Source of the DNA: a virus
DNA length: 23,374 bases
Reading direction: 5' to 3' (one strand)
IMG/VR virus record: IMGVR_UViG_3300031851_000196
Coordinates: 1-23,374 of that record
The notes under the pieces were generated by a model, which ran no database searches, was not told the DNA's origin, and worked only from the letters and a program-made list of their open reading frames with translations. Shown one piece after another: positions 1 through 7,692 of the stretch. A program made the translations under genes and the position numbers. Positions within the stretch are counted from its first letter, which is position 1, and each line of letters opens with the position of its first letter.

Positions 1-495
1 TGGGCGAAGGATGACCGAGGCAGTACTGTGGTGACCTCTCAATATGGAAACGGCAACACAGAACCTTCAGACTGGACTGCACTTGCAGCAGGCGACGAGA
101 TTGCGTTTAATGGTATTGACGGAGCGTTATCTCAATCGACCTCTTCAATTGAGAAGGTTTGTAATGGTTTACGAAACCGACTTTGGGATATCAAGTTCAA
201 CAATACAACAGAGTTGAACTCCACAATTTATTTTTGTCGTGTGAACCACAACGATTTTAATTATAGCTCTAACCCGACTTACCTTGGAGAGAACGATCCA
301 ACAACAGGTATCTCCACAGGAAACAACAGTAAGATTCGTGTAAAGCGTAGTACGCTAGATGCACCAGTTTCATATATCACCACGGTAGGGCTCTACTCTG
401 CGGATAACGAATTACTGGCAGTAGCGAAGCTCTCTGAACCTCTTAAGAAAGATCCTACGAACGAAATGATCTTGCGAGTACGGTTGGACTATTAA
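1..495 (+). CDS. Virion structural protein, C-terminal part (5' truncated by window)
   Basis: The reading frame is open from base 1 to the TAA at 493-495, giving about 164 residues. The GTG codons at 28 and 31 have no clear SD, so I read this as the C-terminal part of a gene that begins before the window. The last ~115 residues resemble the C-terminus of the next protein. Both have an N-x-S-N-P-T-[YF]-L motif (NYSSNPTYL here, NHSNNPTFL there), then a G-[LI]-Y-x-x-[DE]-x-x-L core, a [KL]A-x-P segment and a terminal LDY/LDF. This kind of domain is typical of poorly characterised tail, baseplate or fibre-associated proteins of T4-like marine phages. No enzymatic motif is seen. The virion role is inferred from the paralogy and the surrounding phage context. 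Confidence 0.6.
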   Translation, partial: WAKDDRGSTVVTSQYGNGNTEPSDWTALAAGDEIAFNGIDGALSQSTSSIEKVCNGLRNRLWDIKFNNTTELNSTIYFCRVNHNDFNYSSNPTYLGENDPTTGISTGNNSKIRVKRSTLDAPVSYITTVGLYSADNELLAVAKLSEPLKKDPTNEMILRVRLDY

Positions 496-516
496 GATGT
501 CAAGGAGGCGATCGGG

Positions 517-1869
517 ATGCCATATTACGAGTTTAGTCAAAACGACATTTTTCGTAATGAGATAGAGACTCATCCAAAGTGCGAGTTTCATTTTCATAAT
601 GGCGTAACTTATTACAATCGAACTCAGGCACAACTTGGCGAGCAAGATTCTAAGTCAGAAAACGTCACTCACGTTCCTTCTGGACACTTAAGTCTCCACG
701 AATTGAATGTAGACAGAAAGCTGTCTGAGCACACATACGACGCAGAGACCGATACAGGTCAACAAACGATGATCTACCCTTTTATTACTAAGGGCGGCTC
801 ACTAACATCCTTTAAGACTGTATCAACATCAGACTTTCAATCGTTTGGCTACGGTACCATCATGTCCAGCAGCTACCCAATGTCTGCAACGGTGAACTCT
901 GATTATTATTATGACTTTTACCAAGCACCTGACCTTGCAGATACAAAAAGAAGGCATATCACCTCGTTAAAAAATACTTTAAATAGCTATCGTCACTTGA
1001 GCAAACATTACGATTATTCTAGATATGAAAAGTCTGAGGTTAAAGTTGTGAGCATTCCTTCTATTTTTTACGGTTCCTCGGTACAGAAGGGAACAGTAGA
1101 GTTAAAGGTCTATCACCAAGGAAAGCTGTTTGCAAGACTCCAAGATATTAATAAAAATGGAGAACTCGTTCAGACATTTCCGGAGACATACGAGACATGC
1201 AGCCCTCAACCCCACCCTGATTACGGCAAGGTTGCAGGCGTGGTTTTGTACAACGAGGGGTTTATCTTGCTGAATGGTCTTTGGTCGATGAAGTCTCCGT
1301 ATTACGAACAAAGTTCGTCCGGTTATTTTAGAATTTGCCCGTCTTGTGAAGAGGGTTCAACCAAACCGGTAGGCTCTGGGGCTCCTTATAACCCAACCCC
1401 GATGTGGATGAAGTGGGTCTTTTTTGCGTCGCTGGGTGATGAGTTGGATAAAACCTGCAACATCGCAGCGGGCTTGGACCTTGCAGACCCAAGCGTTACT
1501 TTGAACCCCGACTGGTCGTGGGGTCTTTCTTTTGCGGGTACAAATTATATTCCAACATTGACAATGTTAGCTCATGCCCCAAAAGGCGAACTCAACCATT
1601 CAAACAATCCGACTTTTCTTGAACACGGTCAGGAAACTAAAACTAGAATCACGGATACTGAATATATCGAAAAAAATAATTTAGAGATTAACAATACTGT
1701 AAAAGCACCGTATAATAATCCTGAAGGAAATTTTCGTAAACAGACGTGGATCTCAAAAATTGGAATCTACGATGATGAAAAAAATCTTATTGGCATTGTC
1801 AAACTGGCAACGCCGATTAGAAAAACAGAAGAGCGAGAGTTGACTTTTAAACTAAAACTGGATTTTTAA
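517..1869 (+). CDS. Virion structural protein, paralogue of preceding gene
   Basis: This is a 450-residue protein starting at ATG 517 behind a strong SD (AAGGAGG, 502-508). It has no signal peptide, membrane segment or catalytic motif. The composition is rich in Tyr, Ser and Asn, and the body looks mostly beta-rich. The segment around SIPSIFYGSSVQKGTVELK, followed by AGVVLYNEGF, is of a type I associate with large structural proteins of marine T4-like phages. The last ~115 residues are related to the end of the upstream gene (NHSNNPTFL, KIGIYDDEKNLIG, final LDF), so the two share a C-terminal module. The stop codon overlaps the next start by one base (TAATG), suggesting coupled translation. 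A tail, baseplate or fibre role is likely but cannot be narrowed down from the sequence. Confidence 0.6.
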   Translation: MPYYEFSQNDIFRNEIETHPKCEFHFHNGVTYYNRTQAQLGEQDSKSENVTHVPSGHLSLHELNVDRKLSEHTYDAETDTGQQTMIYPFITKGGSLTSFKTVSTSDFQSFGYGTIMSSSYPMSATVNSDYYYDFYQAPDLADTKRRHITSLKNTLNSYRHLSKHYDYSRYEKSEVKVVSIPSIFYGSSVQKGTVELKVYHQGKLFARLQDINKNGELVQTFPETYETCSPQPHPDYGKVAGVVLYNEGFILLNGLWSMKSPYYEQSSSGYFRICPSCEEGSTKPVGSGAPYNPTPMWMKWVFFASLGDELDKTCNIAAGLDLADPSVTLNPDWSWGLSFAGTNYIPTLTMLAHAPKGELNHSNNPTFLEHGQETKTRITDTEYIEKNNLEINNTVKAPYNNPEGNFRKQTWISKIGIYDDEKNLIGIVKLATPIRKTEERELTFKLKLDF

Positions 1870-2402
1870 TGTTATTAGGACTAGACATCTCTACATCAAT
1901 TACTGGCGCAACGGTAATTGACGAGGGTGGCGAGATTTTGTTTTGCAAATCATGGGACACCCGAAATAAAAAAAAATTCCCCTCACTTTACCACAAAGCT
2001 TTATTTGTAAAAAATAATCTTTTTGAGCTTGACAAACAGTTCGATATAGGTTATATTTATATAGAACAATCACTACAGAGCTTTAGGAGCGGTTTTTCGT
2101 CTGCGAAGACACTATCAACACTATCACGTTTTAACGGCATTGTATCTTGGTTATGCTACGATATCTTTGAAATTGAGCCTGAAATGTTGGCAGCGACTTC
2201 TGCAAGAAAAGCAGCCGGGGTAACGATAAAGAGAGGCGAGAATGCAAAAGAAAAAGTTTTACAATTTTTACTTGACACCGAACCCAACTTTGTGATAGAG
2301 TATACTAAACATGGTAATCCCATAGCGGGAACATACGATCGTGCGGACAGCTTAATTATTGCAAGGGCGGGTGCTAGTGTCAGATTCAAAAAAGAAACTT
2401 AG
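1869..2402 (+). CDS. ruvC-like: RuvC-like Holliday junction resolvase
   Basis: This 177-residue protein has the RNase H-fold layout of RuvC resolvases. The first acidic residue is in GLDIS (D6), the second in YIYIEQS (E66), and the last pair is in DRADSLIIARAG (D157, D160), matching the RuvC pattern of a C-terminal [DH]xxD before a hydrophobic helix. The GVTIKRGENAKEKV stretch resembles the RuvC region that contacts DNA before the last helix. The length is close to that of bacterial RuvC (~170 aa). In a phage it would cut branched recombination or replication intermediates before packaging. T4 itself uses endonuclease VII (gp49) for this job, so a RuvC-type enzyme would be a functional replacement. 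The start ATG overlaps the upstream stop (TAATG), and the next gene begins inside the 3' end. The exact substrate preference is inferred. Confidence 0.8.
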   Translation: MLLGLDISTSITGATVIDEGGEILFCKSWDTRNKKKFPSLYHKALFVKNNLFELDKQFDIGYIYIEQSLQSFRSGFSSAKTLSTLSRFNGIVSWLCYDIFEIEPEMLAATSARKAAGVTIKRGENAKEKVLQFLLDTEPNFVIEYTKHGNPIAGTYDRADSLIIARAGASVRFKKET

Positions 2403-3336
2403 AATCTTAAGAGAAATATTGGGAGAGCCCATTCGGGTTGGCAAGGAACATCTGTTTCAATGCCCGAAGTGCAACCACCATAAAAAGAAGCTTTCCGTGA
2501 ACCTGAACAAGGATAAGTTTAAGTGTTGGGTCTGTGAATATAGCGGCTCAACCGTATACCGTCTTGTACGTCGCCTCGGTAGCTTTAAGCAACAAAACGA
2601 GTGGCAACAATTCTTGGATGAGCGTCTGGTGGACCTTAGCTCATTTGAGCAAGTCTTTATGGATGCTCTGGACTGGGGAGCGTCAGGAGAGGAAGAGTTA
2701 CAGAGAACACCGCTTCCTTCCGAGTTCGTCTCTTTAACTGGTCGAGACTTGCCAAGCTCGGCAATCCCTGCTTTGAAGTTCTTAGCTCAACGTGGATTGA
2801 ATACGGATGATGTTCTAAGGTGGAAGGTTGGATATTGCGCCACGGGCGAATATGCGAACCGTGTTTTGTTCCCGTCGTTTGACATCCGTGGGTCTGTAAA
2901 CTATTTTGTTGCAAGAGCCTACGACAACTCTTGGAAGAAATATACAAACCCCCCAGCCAAGAGAAACATTGTATTTAACGAGCTTTATGTTGACTGGCAG
3001 TCAGACCTGTCTCTTGTTGAGGGAGTTTTTGATGCGGTCGTTGCGGGTAACGCTGTGCCTATTCTGGGCTCGTCGCTAAGAGACGACTCTAAATTATTCC
3101 GTCAAATCGTCAAGCACGACACCCCGGTTTATGTTGCTATGGATTCTGACGCTGAAAAGAAAGCAATGAATTTAATAAAAAAGCTCTTGACATTTGACAT
3201 AGAATTGTATAAAGTGGATATATCACCATATTCCGATGTAGGCGAGATGACAAGAGAAGAATATCAAAAAAGAAAAAACAACGCTGTACCGATGACTGTG
3301 CAAGAGCACTTTAGTAAGTCAATAGCGGCAATTTAA
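2377..3336 (+). CDS. DNA primase, zinc ribbon + TOPRIM (gp61/DnaG-like)
   Basis: This is a DnaG-type primase that would make RNA primers for lagging-strand replication, probably with a phage helicase encoded elsewhere. An N-terminal zinc ribbon has C29-x2-C32 and C50-x2-C53. The TOPRIM core has EGVFDA (E215, D219) and the metal-binding AMDSD (D256, D258). At 319 residues it is close to T4 gp61 (342). I chose GTG 2377 (protein begins MSDSKKKL): it lies 9-10 bases after AAGGGCGG, whereas TTG 2359 and GTG 2371 have no suitably spaced SD. It overlaps the resolvase gene by 26 bp, which suggests coupled translation. No helicase domain is fused, so this is a stand-alone primase. Primase is confident; equivalence to gp61 is less so. 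Confidence 0.82.
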   Translation: MSDSKKKLRILREILGEPIRVGKEHLFQCPKCNHHKKKLSVNLNKDKFKCWVCEYSGSTVYRLVRRLGSFKQQNEWQQFLDERLVDLSSFEQVFMDALDWGASGEEELQRTPLPSEFVSLTGRDLPSSAIPALKFLAQRGLNTDDVLRWKVGYCATGEYANRVLFPSFDIRGSVNYFVARAYDNSWKKYTNPPAKRNIVFNELYVDWQSDLSLVEGVFDAVVAGNAVPILGSSLRDDSKLFRQIVKHDTPVYVAMDSDAEKKAMNLIKKLLTFDIELYKVDISPYSDVGEMTREEYQKRKNNAVPMTVQEHFSKSIAAI

Positions 3337-3346
3337 CTTAAGTTAA
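3333..3346. promoter_or_regulatory. 14-bp perfect palindrome between primase and nuclease-ATPase genes
   Basis: TTAACTTAAGTTAA is a perfect inverted repeat that includes the primase stop codon and ends about 14 bases before the next ATG. A near copy (12 of 14 positions) lies just after the major capsid gene at 19923-19936. It could be a protein-binding site or simply AT-rich chance; there is no loop, so it is unlikely to act as an RNA terminator. Confidence 0.3.
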
Positions 3347-3359
3347 CGAAGGAGGGCGA

Positions 3360-6300
3360 ATGAAGTTTGCTCACATTGCGGATACTCATATCCGAAATTT
3401 AAAATACCATGAAGAATATAATGAGGTCTTTAACAAGATCTACGAGACCTTGCGTCAAGAGGGGGTGGACTGTATTGTTCATTGTGGAGACATTGCCCAC
3501 ACCAAAACGCAAATCTCTCCGGAGTTTGTGGAGATGGCTGCTAATTTTTTTAAGAACCTAGCAGACATTGCCCCAACTTACGTTATCTTAGGTAATCACG
3601 ATGGTAACTTAAAGAACGAGAATCGCCAAGATGCTCTTTCTCCAATCATTGATGCTTTGGGGCACAAGAACCTTCATTTGTTTAAGAACGCTGGCACTCA
3701 CGACATTGGAGAGGGTTTTTGCCTGAATGTTTTGAGTGTGTTCGATGAGGAAAACTGGGTAAAACCACCAGAAGAACTCATCAGCATTGCACTCTATCAC
3801 GGGTATGTTTCAGGAGTGACAACTGATACTGGTTGGGTGATGGAACACGGCGATCACGATATTGATATTTTCGATAATCACGACTTTGCATTCCTTGGAG
3901 ACATTCATAAGACGAACCAGATTCTTGATGACGACGGTCGGGTTCGATATCCGGGCTCTACAATCCAACAGAACCATGGAGAAACGAATGACAAGGGGTT
4001 CTTGCTGTGGGACATCAAGAATAAGGATGAGTTCACGTGCAAGCACATTGAGATTCCTAACCCCAAGCCGTTTGTCACAGTTGAGCTTACAAAAGCTGGC
4101 AGGGTTCCAAAGAACATTAAGTTATCAGAGGGCGCACGATTGCGCTTGGTTTGCAACCATAGTATCCCCCTTGATAAGCTCCGCCGTGCGGTGGACGCTG
4201 CTAAAACAAAGTTTAAACCAACTTCAATAACTTTCCTAAACAAAGCCATCGACAAAGGTACGATTTCGGATGTTGCAGGAGATTTGGTTCAGGAAGACCT
4301 GAGAGATACTGCGGTTCAAGAAAGCTTGATCACCAAGTTCCTTGAGGGTTATGAAGCAACCGACGCAACGATAAGCAGGGTTCACGAGTTAAACAAAAAG
4401 TATAATATTCTTGCAGAAGAAAACGAGACGGTAAAAAGAAATATAAATTGGCGACTGAAGACTCTGGAGTGGGACAACCTATTTAATTACGGAGAGGGCA
4501 ATAAGGTAGACTTTAGCGATCTTGCTGGCATCGTTGGCATTTTTGGAAAGAACTTTTCAGGGAAGTCTAGCATTATTGACAGCCTACTTTATACACTATA
4601 TAACACAACTTCAAAAGGAAATAGGAAAAACCTCAACACGATTAATCAAGATAAAGACTGGGGTCGAGGCAAGGTAGAGATCGAAATTGGCGATAACATT
4701 CTAACTGTAGAGCGTCGCAGCGAAAAATACACGAAGCGTTTGAAGGGCGAAGAGACCACAGAGGCTAAGACTGATGTTGAGTTCTATGTAAAAAATGCCG
4801 TGACGGGCGAGGTTGAGTCTCTTAACGGGCTTGACAGGAACGGTACTGATAAGAATATTAGAAAGTTCTTTGGAACATCAGAAGACTTTTTTCTAACGTC
4901 CATGGCATCTCAGTTAGAATCCCTCTCGTTTATTGCCGAAGGTTCAACCAAGAGAAAGGAAATTCTGGCAAAGTTTCTAGATTTGGATATTTTTGAGAGA
5001 AAACATAGGTTGGCAAAAGAAGATGCGTCAGATCTTAGGTCGATGCTAAAGCGGCTTGAGGAACTTGATTTTGAAGAGTTGATCCTTGAGTGTGAAAACT
5101 CCTTGGCAGAAAACTCTTTAGAAGTCGAGACACAGGAAGCGGAGTGTCGCTTGTTAAAATCTCAGATCTCGTCTGCATCAGACGAGCTTTCAGAAATACA
5201 AAACTCTATTGATTCTATTCCGGCTAAAATCATTGATGTCGCTAAGGTTACAAAGCGCAGAGACTCTGCTGCTTTAGAGGTCACGAGTTCCGAAGGTAAG
5301 AACCGAGAACTTGGGAAGACGATAAAAACGAATCGTGAGTTTGTTGAGAAGGCAGGCGCATTTCTGGAGAGTTTTGACCTCGAAGGTCTTCGCCAAAAGC
5401 AGGACTCTGTGACATCGATCGAGGAGCAAATGAAGGAGGCTAGGACACTTCAAGGCTCTCACGAGAAAGAGTTGCAGAGATTCTTAAAGAAAGAGAAATT
5501 GCTATCAAAGCATGAGTATGATCCAGAGTGTCAATATTGTAGCAGTAATGAGTTTGTTAGAGATGCTCAGGATGCAAAAAACAATATTCCGATCGTTTCG
5601 ACTAAGATTCAAGAAGCGAAGGAGGCTCACCAGAAGTTAGAATCGGAACTGGAGACTCTTCAACCTTCGCAGATTAGGGAGCACTTGGATAAGCATAAAA
5701 TGCTTCTGCGAAAGAAGACTGAAAGTGAGTCCGAGATTCAAGAGGCGGACTTGCAAGTTGCTAAAAATAAAAATCAAATCATCAGATTGAAAAACGACAT
5801 TAAAGAACTTGACGCTCAAATTTCAGAGTACGAAGAAAACCGAGAGGCGATTGAAAACCTTGAAGCCTTGGTTTCTGAACAAGCGGCATTATCTTTACAA
5901 GCTGAAAGGCATGAGGCAGACCTTGCTGTGTGTGAACAAAAGGTCATGCAACTTTACAAAGAGAACGGTTCGATTGAACAAAAACTTAAAGACGTGCACG
6001 AGAAACAAGCAGATCTGAAGAAGTATAGGCAAGACTATGCAGCACACGATCTATACGAGAAGTGTATGCACGGTAACGGCATTTCTCTGGATATTATTAA
6101 GAATAAACTGCCTGTCCTCAATGGAGAGATCGCTAGCGTGTTAGCTAATGTTGTTGATTTTGAAGTGTTCCTTCAATGCGACACAAAACATTTGGAATTG
6201 TTTATTAAACACCCCAAGTATGACGCTCGCCCACTTGAGATGGGCTCCGGTGCGGAAAAGACCATTGCTGCTATGGCAATCAGGTTGGCACTATTAAACG

Positions 6301-6515
6301 TCTCTTCGATGCCGAAGGGAGACACTTTTATTCTAGACGAACCCGGTACCGCATTAGACGAAGAGAATATGGAGGGGTTTGTAAGAATCCTAGATATAGT
6401 GAAAGCTCATTTTAAAACAGTACTTCTCATTTCTCACTTAGATTCTTTAAAAGATGCTTCAGATTCTCAAATTGTCATCGAGAAAAAGAAGGGCTTTGCT
6501 TTCGTGAATCAGTAA
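3360..6515 (+). CDS. Fused Mre11-Rad50 type recombination nuclease/ATPase (gp47-gp46, SbcD-SbcC)
   Basis: This single 1051-residue protein contains both halves of the Mre11-Rad50 complex. Residues 1-~235 are the calcineurin-like nuclease: DTH (D8, H10), GD (43-44), GNHD (78-81), a His in LYHGY (H147) and GDIH (180-183). Residues ~235-360 would be the capping/linker region. The Rad50-type ATPase follows: Walker A GKNFSGKS (396-403), a long charged coiled coil, a zinc-hook CQYC (C724, C727), a second coiled coil, signature GSGAEK (962-967), Walker B FILDEPG (990-996) and H-loop ISH (H1026). In T4, gp47 (339 aa) and gp46 (560 aa) are separate proteins that process DNA ends for recombination-dependent replication. 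All key residues are present, so both activities are expected. A strong SD (GAAGGAGGG) precedes ATG 3360. I see no internal stop or frameshift. Confidence 0.92.
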   Translation: MKFAHIADTHIRNLKYHEEYNEVFNKIYETLRQEGVDCIVHCGDIAHTKTQISPEFVEMAANFFKNLADIAPTYVILGNHDGNLKNENRQDALSPIIDALGHKNLHLFKNAGTHDIGEGFCLNVLSVFDEENWVKPPEELISIALYHGYVSGVTTDTGWVMEHGDHDIDIFDNHDFAFLGDIHKTNQILDDDGRVRYPGSTIQQNHGETNDKGFLLWDIKNKDEFTCKHIEIPNPKPFVTVELTKAGRVPKNIKLSEGARLRLVCNHSIPLDKLRRAVDAAKTKFKPTSITFLNKAIDKGTISDVAGDLVQEDLRDTAVQESLITKFLEGYEATDATISRVHELNKKYNILAEENETVKRNINWRLKTLEWDNLFNYGEGNKVDFSDLAGIVGIFGKNFSGKSSIIDSLLYTLYNTTSKGNRKNLNTINQDKDWGRGKVEIEIGDNILTVERRSEKYTKRLKGEETTEAKTDVEFYVKNAVTGEVESLNGLDRNGTDKNIRKFFGTSEDFFLTSMASQLESLSFIAEGSTKRKEILAKFLDLDIFERKHRLAKEDASDLRSMLKRLEELDFEELILECENSLAENSLEVETQEAECRLLKSQISSASDELSEIQNSIDSIPAKIIDVAKVTKRRDSAALEVTSSEGKNRELGKTIKTNREFVEKAGAFLESFDLEGLRQKQDSVTSIEEQMKEARTLQGSHEKELQRFLKKEKLLSKHEYDPECQYCSSNEFVRDAQDAKNNIPIVSTKIQEAKEAHQKLESELETLQPSQIREHLDKHKMLLRKKTESESEIQEADLQVAKNKNQIIRLKNDIKELDAQISEYEENREAIENLEALVSEQAALSLQAERHEADLAVCEQKVMQLYKENGSIEQKLKDVHEKQADLKKYRQDYAAHDLYEKCMHGNGISLDIIKNKLPVLNGEIASVLANVVDFEVFLQCDTKHLELFIKHPKYDARPLEMGSGAEKTIAAMAIRLALLNVSSMPKGDTFILDEPGTALDEENMEGFVRILDIVKAHFKTVLLISHLDSLKDASDSQIVIEKKKGFAFVNQ

Positions 6516-6521
6516 TTTTCT

Positions 6522-6531
6522 ACTATTTATT
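6522..6531. promoter_or_regulatory. ACTATTTATT intergenic motif (copy 1)
   Basis: This exact ACTATTTATT lies 7 bases after the nuclease-ATPase stop and 36 bases before the holin-like start. The same ten bases recur in other intergenic gaps (16840, 16887, 22772, variant at 20006). A promoter or processing role is inferred. Its reverse complement AATAAATAGT resembles the T4-type late core (TATAAATA), but that would read leftwards, against the genes. Confidence 0.4.
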
Positions 6532-6537
6532 CTTGTC

Positions 6538-6553
6538 GGCTCCTTCGGGAGCT
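6538..6553 (+). terminator. UUCG-capped hairpin in leader of the membrane-protein cassette
   Basis: GCTCC (6539-6543), loop TTCG and GGAGC (6548-6552) form a 5-bp stem closed by a C(UUCG)G tetraloop, with an extra G-T pair outside. No U-run follows; instead the SD AGGAGG of the next gene comes immediately after. It may therefore be a transcript-stabilising 5' hairpin or a weak or Rho-assisted terminator rather than a full intrinsic terminator. Confidence 0.45.
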
Positions 6554-6567
6554 TATAGGAGGACACT

Positions 6568-6783
6568 ATGATGAGTAGAGCAAAAGCATTTGCTGATAAA
6601 CATATTGAGAGATTCATTTCTCGTAAGTTTCTAGCATGGGGTACAGCCACAGGGTTGTGCATGTATGGAGTGGTCACCAGTAGCGACTGGGTGGCTGTAA
6701 CTCTTGTTTACATTGGTTCACAGGCTCTTGTTGATCTTGCGCTTCAATGGAAGCACGGGGCTGAGATGAAGAAGGTGCAATAA
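6568..6783 (+). CDS. Small two-helix membrane protein, holin-like
   Basis: This 71-residue protein has a charged N-terminus, a hydrophobic helix at about 21-37, a short SSD turn, a second helix at about 41-59 and a charged tail (KHGAEMKKVQ). This matches the size and hairpin topology of class II holins, which open the inner membrane at the end of infection. It is the first gene of a three-gene membrane cassette, consistent with lysis. No endolysin gene lies beside it in this window. AGGAGG (6557-6562) lies 5 bases before ATG 6568; a second ATG at 6571 is also possible, as in dual-start holins, though this is only a suggestion. It could be another small membrane protein. Confidence 0.55.
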   Translation: MMSRAKAFADKHIERFISRKFLAWGTATGLCMYGVVTSSDWVAVTLVYIGSQALVDLALQWKHGAEMKKVQ

Positions 6784-7193
6784 TGGGAATTGGATTGTTT
6801 TTAAAAAAAGCATGGAAATTCGCTTGCGACCAATGGTTGTTTTTTTTAGCAGCCATTGGCGCAATCGCATCTCTATTTTTAATTAAAAAAGCAGACATGT
6901 CGGAAGAGCTAGCGAGGTCTAAAAAAGAGTCCGACGCTGATCGTAGAGAGAAAGATGAAAGACAGAGAGAATTGATCGAGACTTTTCAAGAGAAGATGAG
7001 AGAGATTGATAGAGATATACAGGAGCAAAATGGAGAGATTACTTCGGACAAAGAAGAGAGGATCCGTGAAGCAGTTGACACTCTGAAGGGAGACTTAACG
7101 GAGGAAGAGCTTGTAATTTTTTTAAGGGAGAACGCACCTTCTTTCAAATATATCCCACCTCAAAGTTTCGGAGAGATTGATGTTCCAAATTAA
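6783..7193 (+). CDS. N-terminally anchored coiled-coil protein, i-spanin (Rz)-like
   Basis: This 136-residue protein has one transmembrane helix near the N-terminus (about 18-34, WLFFLAAIGAIASLFLI). A long, highly charged helix follows (about 40-115, rich in E/K/R/D), then a short Pro-containing tail. This topology, with a cytoplasmic N-terminus and a periplasmic coiled coil, is that of Rz-type inner-membrane spanins that help disrupt the outer envelope during lysis. The start overlaps the holin-like stop (TAATG), and the next gene starts inside its end. Such architecture is not diagnostic, and no outer-membrane lipoprotein partner (Rz1) is recognisable nearby. The spanin role is a hypothesis based on topology and position. 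Confidence 0.45.
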   Translation: MGIGLFLKKAWKFACDQWLFFLAAIGAIASLFLIKKADMSEELARSKKESDADRREKDERQRELIETFQEKMREIDRDIQEQNGEITSDKEERIREAVDTLKGDLTEEELVIFLRENAPSFKYIPPQSFGEIDVPN

Positions 7194-7692
7194 AAAAATT
7201 ACAACGCTGTTGTTGGTGGTTGCTATGGTGATCCCCGCACAGGCAATGGCTCAGGAACCAGAAGGGCAGCAAACAACTTCAAGCTCGGAGTTGACTTTAC
7301 CACCTAGACTGACGTTGCGTATGCCTACACTTGAGTATTCCTTGCTGCGGTCGGGACAAAGACTCACCGCTAGCTCAGACACGATACTCATGTCTCCGGA
7401 AGAGTTTGCTAAAATTAATATTGAATTTGACACGATGCAGTCTCGACATAATTTATATTTAGAACAACAAGTGCGATACCTGAATGAAAGGAGTGGCTTG
7501 ACGCTGAACACTTTGCGCCTACAGAATCAATTTTTAGAATCAGAACTTGGGAGGACAAATGAGTTGCTTATTCGCTCGCAAGAGATGCGTAGGAATGACT
7601 TGACCCCATTGTGGGTGGCTGTAGGGTTTGTTGCTGGAGCCCTTACAGCGATCGGAATTGTTTATGCAGTTGTTCCAGCAGGAGATATGTGA
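7180..7692 (+). CDS. Secreted coiled-coil protein with C-terminal membrane anchor
   Basis: This 170-residue protein begins at ATG 7180, with GGAG about 6-7 bases upstream; a TTG one codon earlier is less likely. An N-terminal signal peptide (MFQIKKITTLLLVVAMVIPA) ends in a plausible AMA/Q cleavage site. No cysteine lies at the cleavage site, so it is not a lipoprotein. The middle is an extended helical/coiled-coil region (about 75-145). A C-terminal transmembrane helix (LWVAVGFVAGALTAIGIVYA) ends in a very short tail. The mature protein would be anchored in the inner membrane with a periplasmic body. Its position after the i-spanin-like gene hints at a partner or lysis-control role, but I do not recognise the family. 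Confidence 0.55.
   Translation: MFQIKKITTLLLVVAMVIPAQAMAQEPEGQQTTSSSELTLPPRLTLRMPTLEYSLLRSGQRLTASSDTILMSPEEFAKINIEFDTMQSRHNLYLEQQVRYLNERSGLTLNTLRLQNQFLESELGRTNELLIRSQEMRRNDLTPLWVAVGFVAGALTAIGIVYAVVPAGDM

Noticed and set aside
28-495. GTG at 28 as the start of the first gene
   Set aside because: No SD precedes it and the frame is open to base 1; the protein resembles only the C-terminal part of its paralogue, so it is treated as truncated by the window.
3862-4255. Additional frames on both strands inside the nuclease-ATPase gene
   Set aside because: They lack SDs and lie in a region with all nuclease motifs intact in the main frame.
7611-7691. Upstream extension of the zinc-ribbon gene to 7611
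   Set aside because: It would overlap the preceding gene and encode a Cys/Arg-rich segment typical of a shadow frame; ATG 7692 at the TGATG junction is better.
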